Below, in pieces: positions 55,421 to 63,247 of a DNA stretch of 64,000 nt. The DNA lies in contig NC_013739.1 in NCBI RefSeq assembly GCF_000025265.1, positions 1-64,000 of the forward strand, read 5' to 3'. The position numbers and the translations under genes are program-made. The DNA comes from Conexibacter woesei DSM 14684 (GTDB taxonomy: Bacteria > Actinomycetota > Thermoleophilia > Solirubrobacterales > Solirubrobacteraceae). The notes beneath the pieces were generated by a model. It did no database searches and had not been told where the DNA came from. It was given only the letters and a program-made list of their open reading frames with translations. Each line of letters opens with the position of its first letter. Position 1 is the first letter of the stretch.

Positions 55421-57448
55421 ATGGACACCTCCGAGTATCTCCCGATGTTCCTCGCGGAGTCCCGCGAGCACCTGCAGGAGCTGAACCTCGCCGTCGTGCG
55501 GATCGAGGAGACGCCTGACGACCGCGACACGGTCGACGAGATCTTCCGCATCGCGCATTCGCTGAAGGGCATGAGCGCGACGATGGGCTTCGCCGCGATC
55601 GCCGCCCTCACGCACCAGATGGAGGACGTCTTCGAGCTGCTGCGCCAGCGCGCCGACGGACTGCCGCGCGAGGCCGTCGACGTCCTCTTCAAATGCCTCG
55701 ACGCGCTCGAGGCGGCGGTCGAGGAGATCGCCACCGACGGCGCCGAGCAGCTCGACCCGGCCGCGCTGATCGAGCAGCTCAAGGGCCTGATCCGCGAGCG
55801 CACGCCCGAGCAGGAGCTGGACAAGATCGGCGGCGTCGACCTGCCCGACCTGCCGACCGTGCGCGAGCTGGCCGACGGCAGCCGCGTCGTGCACGTCGCC
55901 GCCGACCTCTCCGACGAGGCGCTGATGCCGGCCGTGCGCGCGTTCATGTTCTTCCAGGCGCTCGCCGAACTGGGCGAGCTGGTCGGCTCGATCCCCGCGC
56001 AGGACGGCGTCGAGCAGTTCCAGGGCACGCGCCTGGAGGCGTGGCTGGCGAGCGACCGGGAGGACCACGTGATCGAGGCGGCGGCCGCCGGCGTCAGCGA
56101 CGTCGAGCACGTCGCCGTGCAGGAGGCGCAGGACGACCTGATGCCGCCGTCGATCGAGACGCTCTCCGCCGCCCACGCCGACGCCGAGCCGGCGCTCGTC
56201 GGCGGCCCGGCCGTCGACCACGCCGCGCCCGCCAGACGCGTCGCGACCAACCACGCGGCCGGCGGCGCGCACGCCGGCGCGACCGTGCGCGTCGACGCCG
56301 AGCGGCTCGACCAGCTGATGCACTTCATGGGCGAGCTCGTGATCCACCGGACCGTCGTCGAGACGCTCGCCGGCGACGCCGACGTGCCCGGCCTGCAGCA
56401 GGCGATCCAGGACATGGCGCGCAGCTCGCAAGCGCTCCAGGCGATGGTGATGCAGGTCCGGATGATCCCGGTCGAGGCGGTCTTCCTGCGCTTCCCGCGG
56501 CTCGTGCGCGACCTTTCCTCCAAGCTCTCCAAGGAGGTCGAGCTGCAGCTCGTCGGCCAGGAGACGGAGCTGGATCGGACCGTCGTCGACGCGCTCGGCG
56601 ACCCGCTCGTGCACCTCGTCCGCAACGCGCTCGACCATGGGCTCGAACCGCCCGACGAGCGCGAGGCCGCGGGCAAGCCGCGCACCGGCGTGCTGGAGAT
56701 CTCCGCCCGCCACGCCGGCGGCAACGTCGTCATCAGCGTGCGCGACGACGGCCGCGGGGTCGATCCCGCGAAGGTCGCGCAGAAGGCGTTCGAGCGCGGC
56801 CTGATCAGCGAGGAGGCGATTCCGGCGGTCGACTCCCAGCGCGCCGCCGAGCTGCTCTTCACGGCCGGCTTCTCGACCGCCGAGTCGACCAGCGACATCT
56901 CGGGCCGCGGCGTCGGGATGGACGCCGTGCAGGCGAAGATCCGCGAGCTGGGCGGCGAGGTGATCGTCGACTCCGAGTTCGGCGTCGGGATGACCGCGTC
57001 GATCCGGTTGCCGCTGACGCTGGCGATCATGTCGGCGCTGCTGGTCGAGGCCGAGGGGATGCCGTTCGCGGTCCCGCTCGACCGCGTCGAGCGCACGCTG
57101 CGGCTGGAGGACCACGCCGTCCGCTCGGTCGCCGGCCAGCGCATGCTCGTGCTGCGCGACGGCGTGCTGCCGCTGATCGACGCCGGCGAGGCGCTCGCCG
57201 GCCGCGTCGTGCCCTCCGGCGAGGCGCACGACCACGCCGTGATCGTGCGTGGCCGCGATCGCCGCCTGGCGCTCGCCGTCGGCACCCTCGTCGGCCAGCG
57301 CGAGCTGGTCACGCGTCCGCTTCCGCCCGAGGTCAGCGACCGCGCCGCCGTCTCCGGCGGCGCCGTGCTGTCCAACGGCGAGATCTCGCTCATCGTCGAC
57401 TGCGACGCCCTCACGGCGCGCGCGACCGAACCCGTCCCGGTGTCCTGA
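55421..57448 (+). CDS. cheA: Chemotaxis histidine kinase CheA
   Basis: Core chemotaxis kinase of 675 aa. P1 phosphotransfer domain with His 46 in IFRIAHSLKGMSATMGF. A long middle region (about 130-285) holds a P2-like domain. P3/P4 has DQLMHFMGELVIHRTVVETLAG, LVHLVRNALDHGLEPPDERE (N box), DDGRGVDP (G1) and GFSTAESTSDISGRGVGMDAV (G2). The C-terminal CheW-like P5 domain begins AIMSALLVEAEGMPFAVPLDRVERTLRLE. It is followed by cheC. Confidence 0.96.
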   Translation: MDTSEYLPMFLAESREHLQELNLAVVRIEETPDDRDTVDEIFRIAHSLKGMSATMGFAAIAALTHQMEDVFELLRQRADGLPREAVDVLFKCLDALEAAVEEIATDGAEQLDPAALIEQLKGLIRERTPEQELDKIGGVDLPDLPTVRELADGSRVVHVAADLSDEALMPAVRAFMFFQALAELGELVGSIPAQDGVEQFQGTRLEAWLASDREDHVIEAAAAGVSDVEHVAVQEAQDDLMPPSIETLSAAHADAEPALVGGPAVDHAAPARRVATNHAAGGAHAGATVRVDAERLDQLMHFMGELVIHRTVVETLAGDADVPGLQQAIQDMARSSQALQAMVMQVRMIPVEAVFLRFPRLVRDLSSKLSKEVELQLVGQETELDRTVVDALGDPLVHLVRNALDHGLEPPDEREAAGKPRTGVLEISARHAGGNVVISVRDDGRGVDPAKVAQKAFERGLISEEAIPAVDSQRAAELLFTAGFSTAESTSDISGRGVGMDAVQAKIRELGGEVIVDSEFGVGMTASIRLPLTLAIMSALLVEAEGMPFAVPLDRVERTLRLEDHAVRSVAGQRMLVLRDGVLPLIDAGEALAGRVVPSGEAHDHAVIVRGRDRRLALAVGTLVGQRELVTRPLPPEVSDRAAVSGGAVLSNGEISLIVDCDALTARATEPVPVS

Positions 57449-57474
57449 TGCCGCCGCAGGAAGGAGCACCCTCA

Positions 57475-58071
57475 GTGTCGTCCGACTTCACCGAGCTGCA
57501 GCTCGACGCCATGCGAGAGCTGGCAAACATCGGGTCCGGCAACGCCGCGACCGCGCTCGCGAGCATGCTCGGCCGCGAGGTCGAGCTGTCGGTCCCGCGT
57601 GCGCTGGCGCTCCCGCTCGCCGACGCGGTCGACGCGGTCGGGCCCGCCGAGAAGACGGTCGCGAGCGTCGTGCTGCCGATCGTCGGCGACCTCGAGGCGC
57701 TCGTGCTGCTGCTGTTCCCGACGCAGGACGCCGCGGCGCTCTGCGGCCTGCTCGGCGTCGAGCCGGGCACCGAGGTCGGCGACTCGGCGATCGGCGAGAT
57801 CGGCAACATCCTCGGCACCTCGTACATCAACGCGCTCGCGTCGATGGCGGGAATCGCGATCGAGCCGCGCCCGCCGCACGTCGTCACCGACATGCTCGGC
57901 GCGATCGTCGCGTCGCTGCTCGCCGGCACCGCCGGCGAGTCGGGCGTCGCGCTCGTGCTCGACTCCGAGCTGGACGTCGCCGACGCCGCCTGCTCGCTCT
58001 CGTTCCTGCTGCTGCCGACCACCGGTGGGATCGACGAGCTGCTGACCCGCCTCGGCGTCGGAGGCTCCTGA
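57475..58071 (+). CDS. cheC: CheY-P phosphatase CheC
   Basis: Two-motif CheY phosphatase of 198 aa. Start at the GTG 57475 with AAGGAG 8 nt upstream; an ATG at 57448 overlapping the cheA stop would add nine residues. Active-site motif 1 is DAMRELANIGSGNAATAL (Asp, Glu, Asn) and motif 2 is SAIGEIGNILGTSYINALAS, so both sites are intact. It is paired with cheD, which in Bacillus forms the CheC-CheD complex. Confidence 0.93.
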   Translation: MSSDFTELQLDAMRELANIGSGNAATALASMLGREVELSVPRALALPLADAVDAVGPAEKTVASVVLPIVGDLEALVLLLFPTQDAAALCGLLGVEPGTEVGDSAIGEIGNILGTSYINALASMAGIAIEPRPPHVVTDMLGAIVASLLAGTAGESGVALVLDSELDVADAACSLSFLLLPTTGGIDELLTRLGVGGS

Positions 58072-58093
58072 TGCCAGCACACGGACGGGGACG

Positions 58094-58615
58094 GTGAGGA
58101 TCGTGCGGATGGGCGAGCTCGCCGTCAGCGCGACGCCGGGCGACGAGCTGACCTCGATCGGTCTCGGCTCGTGCATCGGCGTGGCGCTGGTCGACCGCGC
58201 CAGAGGCGTCGCCGCGCTCGCCCACGTGATGCTCCCTGACGCGACGGCCGACCTCGACGCGCCGGCCGGCAAGTACGCCGACCGCGCGATCCCGGCGCTC
58301 GTCGCCGCGGCAGAGGAGCTGGGTGCCCGCCGCGTGCGGCTGGAGGCCGTGCTCGTCGGCGGCGCGCAGATGTTCGACGTCGGCGTCGGCAGCGCGCTCG
58401 ACATCGGTGCGCGCAACGCCGTCGCCGTGCGCGCCGCGCTGCAGAGCGCGCGCATCCCCGTGCGCGCCGAGCAGGTCGGCGGCCGCCGCGGGCGCACGAT
58501 GCGCGTGCACGTCGACCCGCTGCACGTGACCGTGAAGGAAGCCGGCGGCAGAGAGGCGGAGCTGTGGAACGGCTCGCCCACCGCACGACGCAGCGCAGCG
58601 GAGGTGACCCACTAG
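58094..58615 (+). CDS. cheD: Chemoreceptor glutamine deamidase CheD
   Basis: Deamidase of 173 aa from a GTG start. The catalytic Cys 27 lies in IGLGSCIGVALVD and His 44 in AALAHVMLPD. Further CheD features are KYADRAIPALVAAAEELGARRVRLEAVLVGGAQMF and IGARNAVAVRAALQ. Its TAG is directly followed by the fliM ATG with no gap. Confidence 0.94.
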   Translation: MRIVRMGELAVSATPGDELTSIGLGSCIGVALVDRARGVAALAHVMLPDATADLDAPAGKYADRAIPALVAAAEELGARRVRLEAVLVGGAQMFDVGVGSALDIGARNAVAVRAALQSARIPVRAEQVGGRRGRTMRVHVDPLHVTVKEAGGREAELWNGSPTARRSAAEVTH

Positions 58616-59584
58616 ATGAGCGAGATCCTCACCAACGATCAGATCGCCGCGCTCGTCGAGGCGGCCAAGCACGGCGAGCTGCCCGACGACTCGGCCGCGA
58701 CGAGGCGGGGACGCCGGCTCAAGACCGTCGACTTCGCGCGCCCGACGAAGTTCACCAGCGAGCAGGAGCGGAGGATCGTCCGCACGCTCGACATGTTCTG
58801 CCAGACGGCCGCCGCGCGCCTGACGGCGGAGCTGCGCGTGCCGCTGGAGCTGGAGGTCATCAATACGACGCAGCTGACGTGGTCGGCCGCGCAGCAGCAG
58901 CTGCCGCCGGCGTCGCTCGGCACGCCGCTGGAGGTGGCGCCGCACGACACGCGGATGCTGATGACGGCCGAGCTGCCGTTCGTGCTGATGGCGATCGAGT
59001 ACCTGCTCGGCGGCGCGCCCGAGAGACCGCCGCGTCAGCGCAAGCTGAGCGAGATCGACTGGGTCCTCTCCAAGCGCCTGTTCGAGACGCTCACGACGCA
59101 GCTGTCGATCGTCTGGCAGGACCTCGCGGGGCAGACGCTCGCCGCGCAGGAGGTCGACTCGCACGTCGAGGGCATGCAGGTCGCCGCGATCTCCGAGCCG
59201 ACGCTGACGATCACGCTGGAGTCGCGCATCAACCGCCACTCCTCGACGCTTGCGCTGCTGATCCCGTGGGTGTCGATCGACCCCGTCGCCGACCAGATCG
59301 CCGGCCGCGACCTGCGCACGCGCGCCGACGACCCGCGTGCCGCCGCGCTCGTGCAGGCCGCGCTGTCGGGCGCCCACGTGACCATGCGAGCCGAGGTCGG
59401 CAGCGTCGAGATGGCGATCGACGACGTGCTCGGGCTCGCGCCCGGCGACCTCGTCAAGCTCTCCTCGCTCGCCGCCGACGGCGTCGTCGTCTACGCCGAG
59501 GACGTGCCGATCCACCACGCGCAACCGGGCCGCAGCGGCGCCCGCCGCGCCGTCCAGATCGTCGACCGGCGGGAGCAGTCGTGA
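58616..59584 (+). CDS. fliM: Flagellar motor switch protein FliM
   Basis: Rotor switch component of 322 aa. The N-terminal CheY-binding peptide is ILTNDQIAALVEAAK (compare LSQDEIDALL). The middle domain begins TVDFARPTKFTSEQERRIVRTLDMFCQTAAARL and includes LPFVLMAIEYLLGG and SRINRHSSTLALLIPWVSI. The C-terminal SpoA domain has TMRAEVGSVEMAIDDVLGLAPGDLVKLSSLAADGVVVYAEDVPIHHAQPG. It overlaps the following SpoA gene by four bases. Confidence 0.95.
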   Translation: MSEILTNDQIAALVEAAKHGELPDDSAATRRGRRLKTVDFARPTKFTSEQERRIVRTLDMFCQTAAARLTAELRVPLELEVINTTQLTWSAAQQQLPPASLGTPLEVAPHDTRMLMTAELPFVLMAIEYLLGGAPERPPRQRKLSEIDWVLSKRLFETLTTQLSIVWQDLAGQTLAAQEVDSHVEGMQVAAISEPTLTITLESRINRHSSTLALLIPWVSIDPVADQIAGRDLRTRADDPRAAALVQAALSGAHVTMRAEVGSVEMAIDDVLGLAPGDLVKLSSLAADGVVVYAEDVPIHHAQPGRSGARRAVQIVDRREQS

Positions 59585-60486
59585 ACACCAGAGACGCATT
59601 GATGCGCCTCGGCGCCTCGACCGCCGAGGCGATCGCAAAGGTGCTCGACAGCCTCTGCCCCGACCAGGTCGAGCGCGGCGACGTCGCGGTCCTCAACCCC
59701 GACACGAACCCGTTCGCGACGCTGGAGGCGCCCGCTGTGGCGGTCAGCGTCGCCTACGTCGACGGCGTCACCGGCGCCAACGTCTTCGTCATGACGGCGA
59801 AGGGCGCGCGCCGCATAGCGGCCTCGATGATGGGCCAGCCGCCGCCGGAGGACGACGCCAGCGAGCTGTCCGTGCTGGAGCTGTCGGCCGTCGCCGAGGC
59901 GGCGAACCAGATGATGGCCGCGGCCGCCGCCGCGATCGGCGTCGTGCTCGGCCAGGACGTCGAGATCGCGCCGCCGGAGACGCGCCTCTTCAACAGCGCC
60001 TCGGAGGCGATCGACGCCTACGAGATGGCCCCGCACGGCGCCCGCGCGACGTTCCGCGTCTGCGACGAGCCGTGCCGCCTCGTGCAGCTCGTGCCGAACG
60101 CGTTCGTCGTGCGGATGACGCGCGCGCTCGACGAGATGGGCGTCGAGCACGTCAGCGGCGGCGCCTCCGACGGCGGCGAGGGCGACGTCCACGAGCAGGT
60201 CGCGCTCGACGACGCGCTGCGCGACATCCGCGTGCGCGTCTGGGCCGAGCTGGGACGCACGCGCGTTCCGCTCGGGCAGGCGCCCGACATGCCCGCCGGC
60301 TCCGTCCTCGAGCTCGACCGCAAGGCGGACGACCCCGTCGACCTGTACGTCAACGGCCTGCGCTTCGCGAGCGGGACGCTCGTCCTCACCGACGACGGTG
60401 AATGGGCGCTGCGGCTCGCCGAGGTCGCCGGCCGCGACGCATCCGATCTGCAACGAACCCCCGACAAGGAAGGAACGGTGTCCTGA
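59581..60486 (+). CDS. fliN: FliN/FliY-type motor switch protein with CheC-like domain
   Basis: Protein of 301 aa from a GTG with GGGAG 5 nt upstream. N-terminal half is CheC/FliY-like, with one phosphatase-type motif SAVAEAANQMMAAA (Ser, Glu, Asn) within ELSVLELSAVAEAANQ. The C-terminal SpoA/FliN domain is DALRDIRVRVWAELGRTRVPLGQAPDMPAGSVLELDRKADDPVDLYVNGLRFASGTLVLTDDGEWALRLAEV. The arrangement corresponds to FliY of Bacillus, so it may dephosphorylate CheY-P at the switch. The window also has a short FliN at 52426. Confidence 0.9.
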   Translation: MNTRDALMRLGASTAEAIAKVLDSLCPDQVERGDVAVLNPDTNPFATLEAPAVAVSVAYVDGVTGANVFVMTAKGARRIAASMMGQPPPEDDASELSVLELSAVAEAANQMMAAAAAAIGVVLGQDVEIAPPETRLFNSASEAIDAYEMAPHGARATFRVCDEPCRLVQLVPNAFVVRMTRALDEMGVEHVSGGASDGGEGDVHEQVALDDALRDIRVRVWAELGRTRVPLGQAPDMPAGSVLELDRKADDPVDLYVNGLRFASGTLVLTDDGEWALRLAEVAGRDASDLQRTPDKEGTVS

Positions 60487-60845
60487 TGGCACGTGTGCTC
60501 GTCGTCGATGACGCTGCGTTCATGCGCAAGATGCTGACCGACGCGCTCTCCAACGGCGGCCATGAGGTCGTCGGGGAGGCCGGCAACGGCGTGGAGGCGA
60601 TCCAGCGCTTCCAGGAGCTGCGCCCCGAGCTGATCACGCTCGACATCACCATGCCCGAGAAGGACGGCCTGGAGGCGCTGCGCGAGATAATGGCGATCGA
60701 CCCCAGCGCGAAGGTCGTGATGTGCTCGGCGCTGGGCCAGGAGGCGAAGGTGCTGGAGTCGATCAAGCTTGGCGCGAAGGACTTCGTCGTCAAGCCGTTC
60801 CAGGCCGATCGGGTCCTGGACGCGGTCGGAAAAGCCCTCGCCTAG
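60486..60845 (+). CDS. cheY: Chemotaxis response regulator CheY
   Basis: Single-domain response regulator of 119 aa. MARVLVVDDAAFMRKML has Asp 8-9; the phospho-acceptor is Asp 53 in ITLDITMPEKDG, with Ser 81 and Lys 103 (DFVVKPF) completing the active site. The TGATG overlap with the preceding gene and AAGGAAGGAA upstream support this ATG. Last gene of the che operon. Confidence 0.96.
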   Translation: MARVLVVDDAAFMRKMLTDALSNGGHEVVGEAGNGVEAIQRFQELRPELITLDITMPEKDGLEALREIMAIDPSAKVVMCSALGQEAKVLESIKLGAKDFVVKPFQADRVLDAVGKALA

Positions 60846-60888
60846 CGTCCGTTAGCAGCGCGTTCGGACGCATCTCACGGACCGGCGC

Positions 60889-60915
60889 TAAAGGCTGGCG
60901 CCGGTCCGCCGATCA
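60889..60915 (+). promoter_or_regulatory. Sigma-28 (FliA) promoter for fliOPQR-flhB
   Basis: TAAAGGCT (60889-60896), 11 nt, GCCGATCA (60908-60915), ending 35 nt before the fliO ATG. This copy begins with the enterobacterial-like TAAAG. The spacer contains ggcgcc, which pairs with ggcgct overlapping the -35 side and could form a small hairpin. Confidence 0.72.
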
Positions 60916-60950
60916 TCAAGGTCGACTCTCCCTCGGAGTCGGTTCCCTCG

Positions 60951-61520
60951 ATGATCAAGGCTTCCCTGCTTCCACGGGTGGTCGCGCTCTGCGCTGCCCT
61001 CTTCACCGTGCTCTGCACGCCCGCCCTCGCGGCCGGCGGCGCCAGAGACGCTGAGAGCACCCCCGTCGACCTCCCCACCACGACGCAGCCGTCGGGCGAC
61101 GTCGGCGGCGGCAGTGGCAGCATCGTCCGCACGATCGTCGGCCTGGCGATCGTGATCGGCGTCATCTACGGGATCGCCTGGGTCCTCAGACAGATGAAGC
61201 AGAGCAAGGCCGAGCGCTCGATCGGCGGGCTCGCCTCCGTCGCCTCGGTCGCGCTCGGCTCCGGCAAGGCGCTGCACCTCGTGCGCGCCGGCAACGAGCT
61301 GGTGCTCGTCGGCGTCGCCGACCACGGCGTCACGCCGGTTCGCACCTACACCGAGCAGGAGGCGCAGGACGCCGGCCTGATCGACGAGTGGGGCGAGCTG
61401 ATCCTGCCCGACGGCGCCGCCGAGCCGCGTGCTCGCGCCGCCGACGCCGGCAGGGGCGCGAAGGTCCCGGTGCCGGGTGCCCTCGTCGAGACGATGCGCA
61501 AGTGGACGGTGCGACGGTGA
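60951..61520 (+). CDS. fliO: Flagellar biosynthesis protein FliO
   Basis: Assembly chaperone of the export gate; 189 aa. A signal-peptide-like start (MIKASLLPRVVALCAALFTVLCTPALAAG) is followed by an exported linker and a membrane helix (TIVGLAIVIGVIYGIAWVLRQM, about 62-84). The cytoplasmic FliO domain has VASVALGSGKALHLVRAGNELVLVGVADHGVTPVRTY. It overlaps fliP by four bases. Confidence 0.88.
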   Translation: MIKASLLPRVVALCAALFTVLCTPALAAGGARDAESTPVDLPTTTQPSGDVGGGSGSIVRTIVGLAIVIGVIYGIAWVLRQMKQSKAERSIGGLASVASVALGSGKALHLVRAGNELVLVGVADHGVTPVRTYTEQEAQDAGLIDEWGELILPDGAAEPRARAADAGRGAKVPVPGALVETMRKWTVRR

Positions 61521-62158
61521 ACACGGTCGACGGCGACAGCGCGATCCAGGTCCTGCTGCTGATCGGCGCCTTCACGCTGATCCCGGCCGGCCTCTTCTGC
61601 CTCACCGGCTTCACGCGCATCCTGATCGTGCTCGGCTTCATCCGCACCGCGATCGGCACGCCGACGGCGCCGCCGAACCAGGTGCTCGTCGGGATCGCGC
61701 TGTTCCTGACGCTGTTCGTGATGGCGCCGACCTTCACGCAGATCAAGGAGACCGCCTGGGATCCGCTGGAGGCCGGCAGAATCAACACCGCCCAGGCGGT
61801 CAGACGCGCCGAGGAGCCGCTGCGTCAGTTCATGTTCGAGCAGACGCGCACGAAGGACCTCGCGCTGTTCGTGCGGCTGTCGAGAACGAGAGAGCAGCCG
61901 AGAACGCGCGCCGACATCCCGACGACCGTCCTGATCCCGGCGTTCATCGTCAGCGAGCTGAAGACGGCGTTCCAGATCGGCTTCATGATCTTCCTGCCGT
62001 TCCTGGTGATCGACCTGATCGTCGCCTCGACCTTGATGAGCATGGGGATGATCATGCTCCCACCGGTCTTCATCTCGCTGCCGTTCAAGATCCTGCTGTT
62101 CGTGCTCGTCGACGGCTGGGCGCTGATCACCGACTCGCTGGTCCGAAGTTTCAACTGA
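61517..62158 (+). CDS. fliP: Flagellar export gate protein FliP
   Basis: Core of the export channel, 213 aa from a GTG start. Helices include AIQVLLLIGAFTLIPAGLFCLTGFTRILIVLGFIR, LVGIALFLTLFVMAPTF, IPAFIVSELKTAFQIGFMIFLPFLVIDLIVASTLMSMGMIMLPPVFISLPFKILLFVLVDGW, all strongly conserved in FliP. No cleavable signal peptide precedes it, unlike E. coli FliP. Confidence 0.95.
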   Translation: MNTVDGDSAIQVLLLIGAFTLIPAGLFCLTGFTRILIVLGFIRTAIGTPTAPPNQVLVGIALFLTLFVMAPTFTQIKETAWDPLEAGRINTAQAVRRAEEPLRQFMFEQTRTKDLALFVRLSRTREQPRTRADIPTTVLIPAFIVSELKTAFQIGFMIFLPFLVIDLIVASTLMSMGMIMLPPVFISLPFKILLFVLVDGWALITDSLVRSFN

Positions 62159-62171
62159 TGCGAGGGGCGTG

Positions 62172-62447
62172 ATGGATCAAGACACCGTCATGAACCTGTC
62201 GACGCAGGCGCTCGACCTCGCGATCAAGATCGGCGGGCCGCTGCTGCTCGTCGGCCTCGTCGTCGGCCTCGTCGTCTCCGTCTTCCAGGCGATCACGCAG
62301 ATCCAGGAGCAGAGCCTCTCGTTCATCCCGAAGATCATCGCGACGGCCGTCGTGCTCGTCGTCGCCGGTCCGTGGATGCTGAACCAGCTGATCGCGTACA
62401 CCGAGAACCTCTACCGCTCGATCCCGACGCTGGTCGGTGGCGGATGA
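62172..62447 (+). CDS. fliQ: Flagellar export gate protein FliQ
   Basis: Two-helix gate protein of 91 aa. It reads MDQDTVMNLSTQALDLAIKIGGPLLLVGLVVGLVVSVFQAITQIQEQSLSFIPKIIATAVVLVVAGPWML. The ATG at 62172 (GAGGGG 4 nt upstream) or a GTG at 62169 may be used. Overlaps fliR by four bases. Confidence 0.95.
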   Translation: MDQDTVMNLSTQALDLAIKIGGPLLLVGLVVGLVVSVFQAITQIQEQSLSFIPKIIATAVVLVVAGPWMLNQLIAYTENLYRSIPTLVGGG

Positions 62448-63244
62448 ACGCGACGCAGACGACGGCGAACCAGCTGCTCGCCGCGCTCGGCGTCAGAAAC
62501 GTCGTCGGCTTCTTCCTCGTGCTCGCGCGCGTCAGCCCGCTCTTCCTCGTCGCGCCGATGTTCAACTCGCGGCAGGTTCCGGCGCGCGCGAGAACGATCG
62601 TCGCGCTCGCCTTCGCGCTCGGCCTCTACCCGCTCGCGGTCGCCGGCCAGACGCTGCCGACGGAGGCGTTCGCGATCGTCGGCCTGATCGTCAAGGAGAT
62701 GCTCGTCGGCCTCGCGTTCGCGCTCTGCGTCTCGGTCATGTTCGCCGCCGTCGACGCCGCCGGCACGCTGCTCGACTTCATGGTCGGCTTCGCGTTCGGC
62801 GGCTCGCTCGACCCGATCACCGGCAACCAGTCGGCCGTGCTGGCGCGCGTCTACAGCCTCGTCGCGGTCGCGATCTTCATCGCGATCAACGGCGACGCCT
62901 GGCTGATCCAGGGGATGTCGCGCACGTTCGACATCGTCCCGCTGTCGGCGTCGCCCGACTTCGCCTCGATCTCGCAGGGCGTCGTCGCCGTCTTCACGAC
63001 GATCTTCGCGTCCGCGCTCGCGGTCGCCGCGCCGGTCCTGATCGCGTGCGTGCTGACCGACGTCGCGTTCGGTCTCGTCTCGCGCGTCGTGCCGCAGATG
63101 AACGTCTTCGCGGTCGGCTTCCCGGTCAAGGTGATCGTCGGCCTCGTCGTCGTCGCGGCGTCGCTGCCGTTCGTCGGCGGCTGGATCTCGGATCAGCTCC
63201 AGCTGAGCGTCGGCGAGGCGCTCCAGACCCTCCGGATGGGCTAG
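62444..63244 (+). CDS. fliR: Flagellar export gate protein FliR
   Basis: Gate protein of 266 aa with about six helices. FLVLARVSPLFLVAPMFNSRQVPARARTIVALAFALGLYPLAV, AFAIVGLIVKEMLVGLAFALCVSVMFAAVDAAGTLLDFMVGFAFG and VFAVGFPVKVIVGLVVVAASLPFVGGWI are typical. The ATG at 62444 overlaps fliQ; a longer frame upstream is ignored. Three bases before flhB. Confidence 0.95.
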   Translation: MNATQTTANQLLAALGVRNVVGFFLVLARVSPLFLVAPMFNSRQVPARARTIVALAFALGLYPLAVAGQTLPTEAFAIVGLIVKEMLVGLAFALCVSVMFAAVDAAGTLLDFMVGFAFGGSLDPITGNQSAVLARVYSLVAVAIFIAINGDAWLIQGMSRTFDIVPLSASPDFASISQGVVAVFTTIFASALAVAAPVLIACVLTDVAFGLVSRVVPQMNVFAVGFPVKVIVGLVVVAASLPFVGGWISDQLQLSVGEALQTLRMG

Positions 63245-63247
63245 CTG

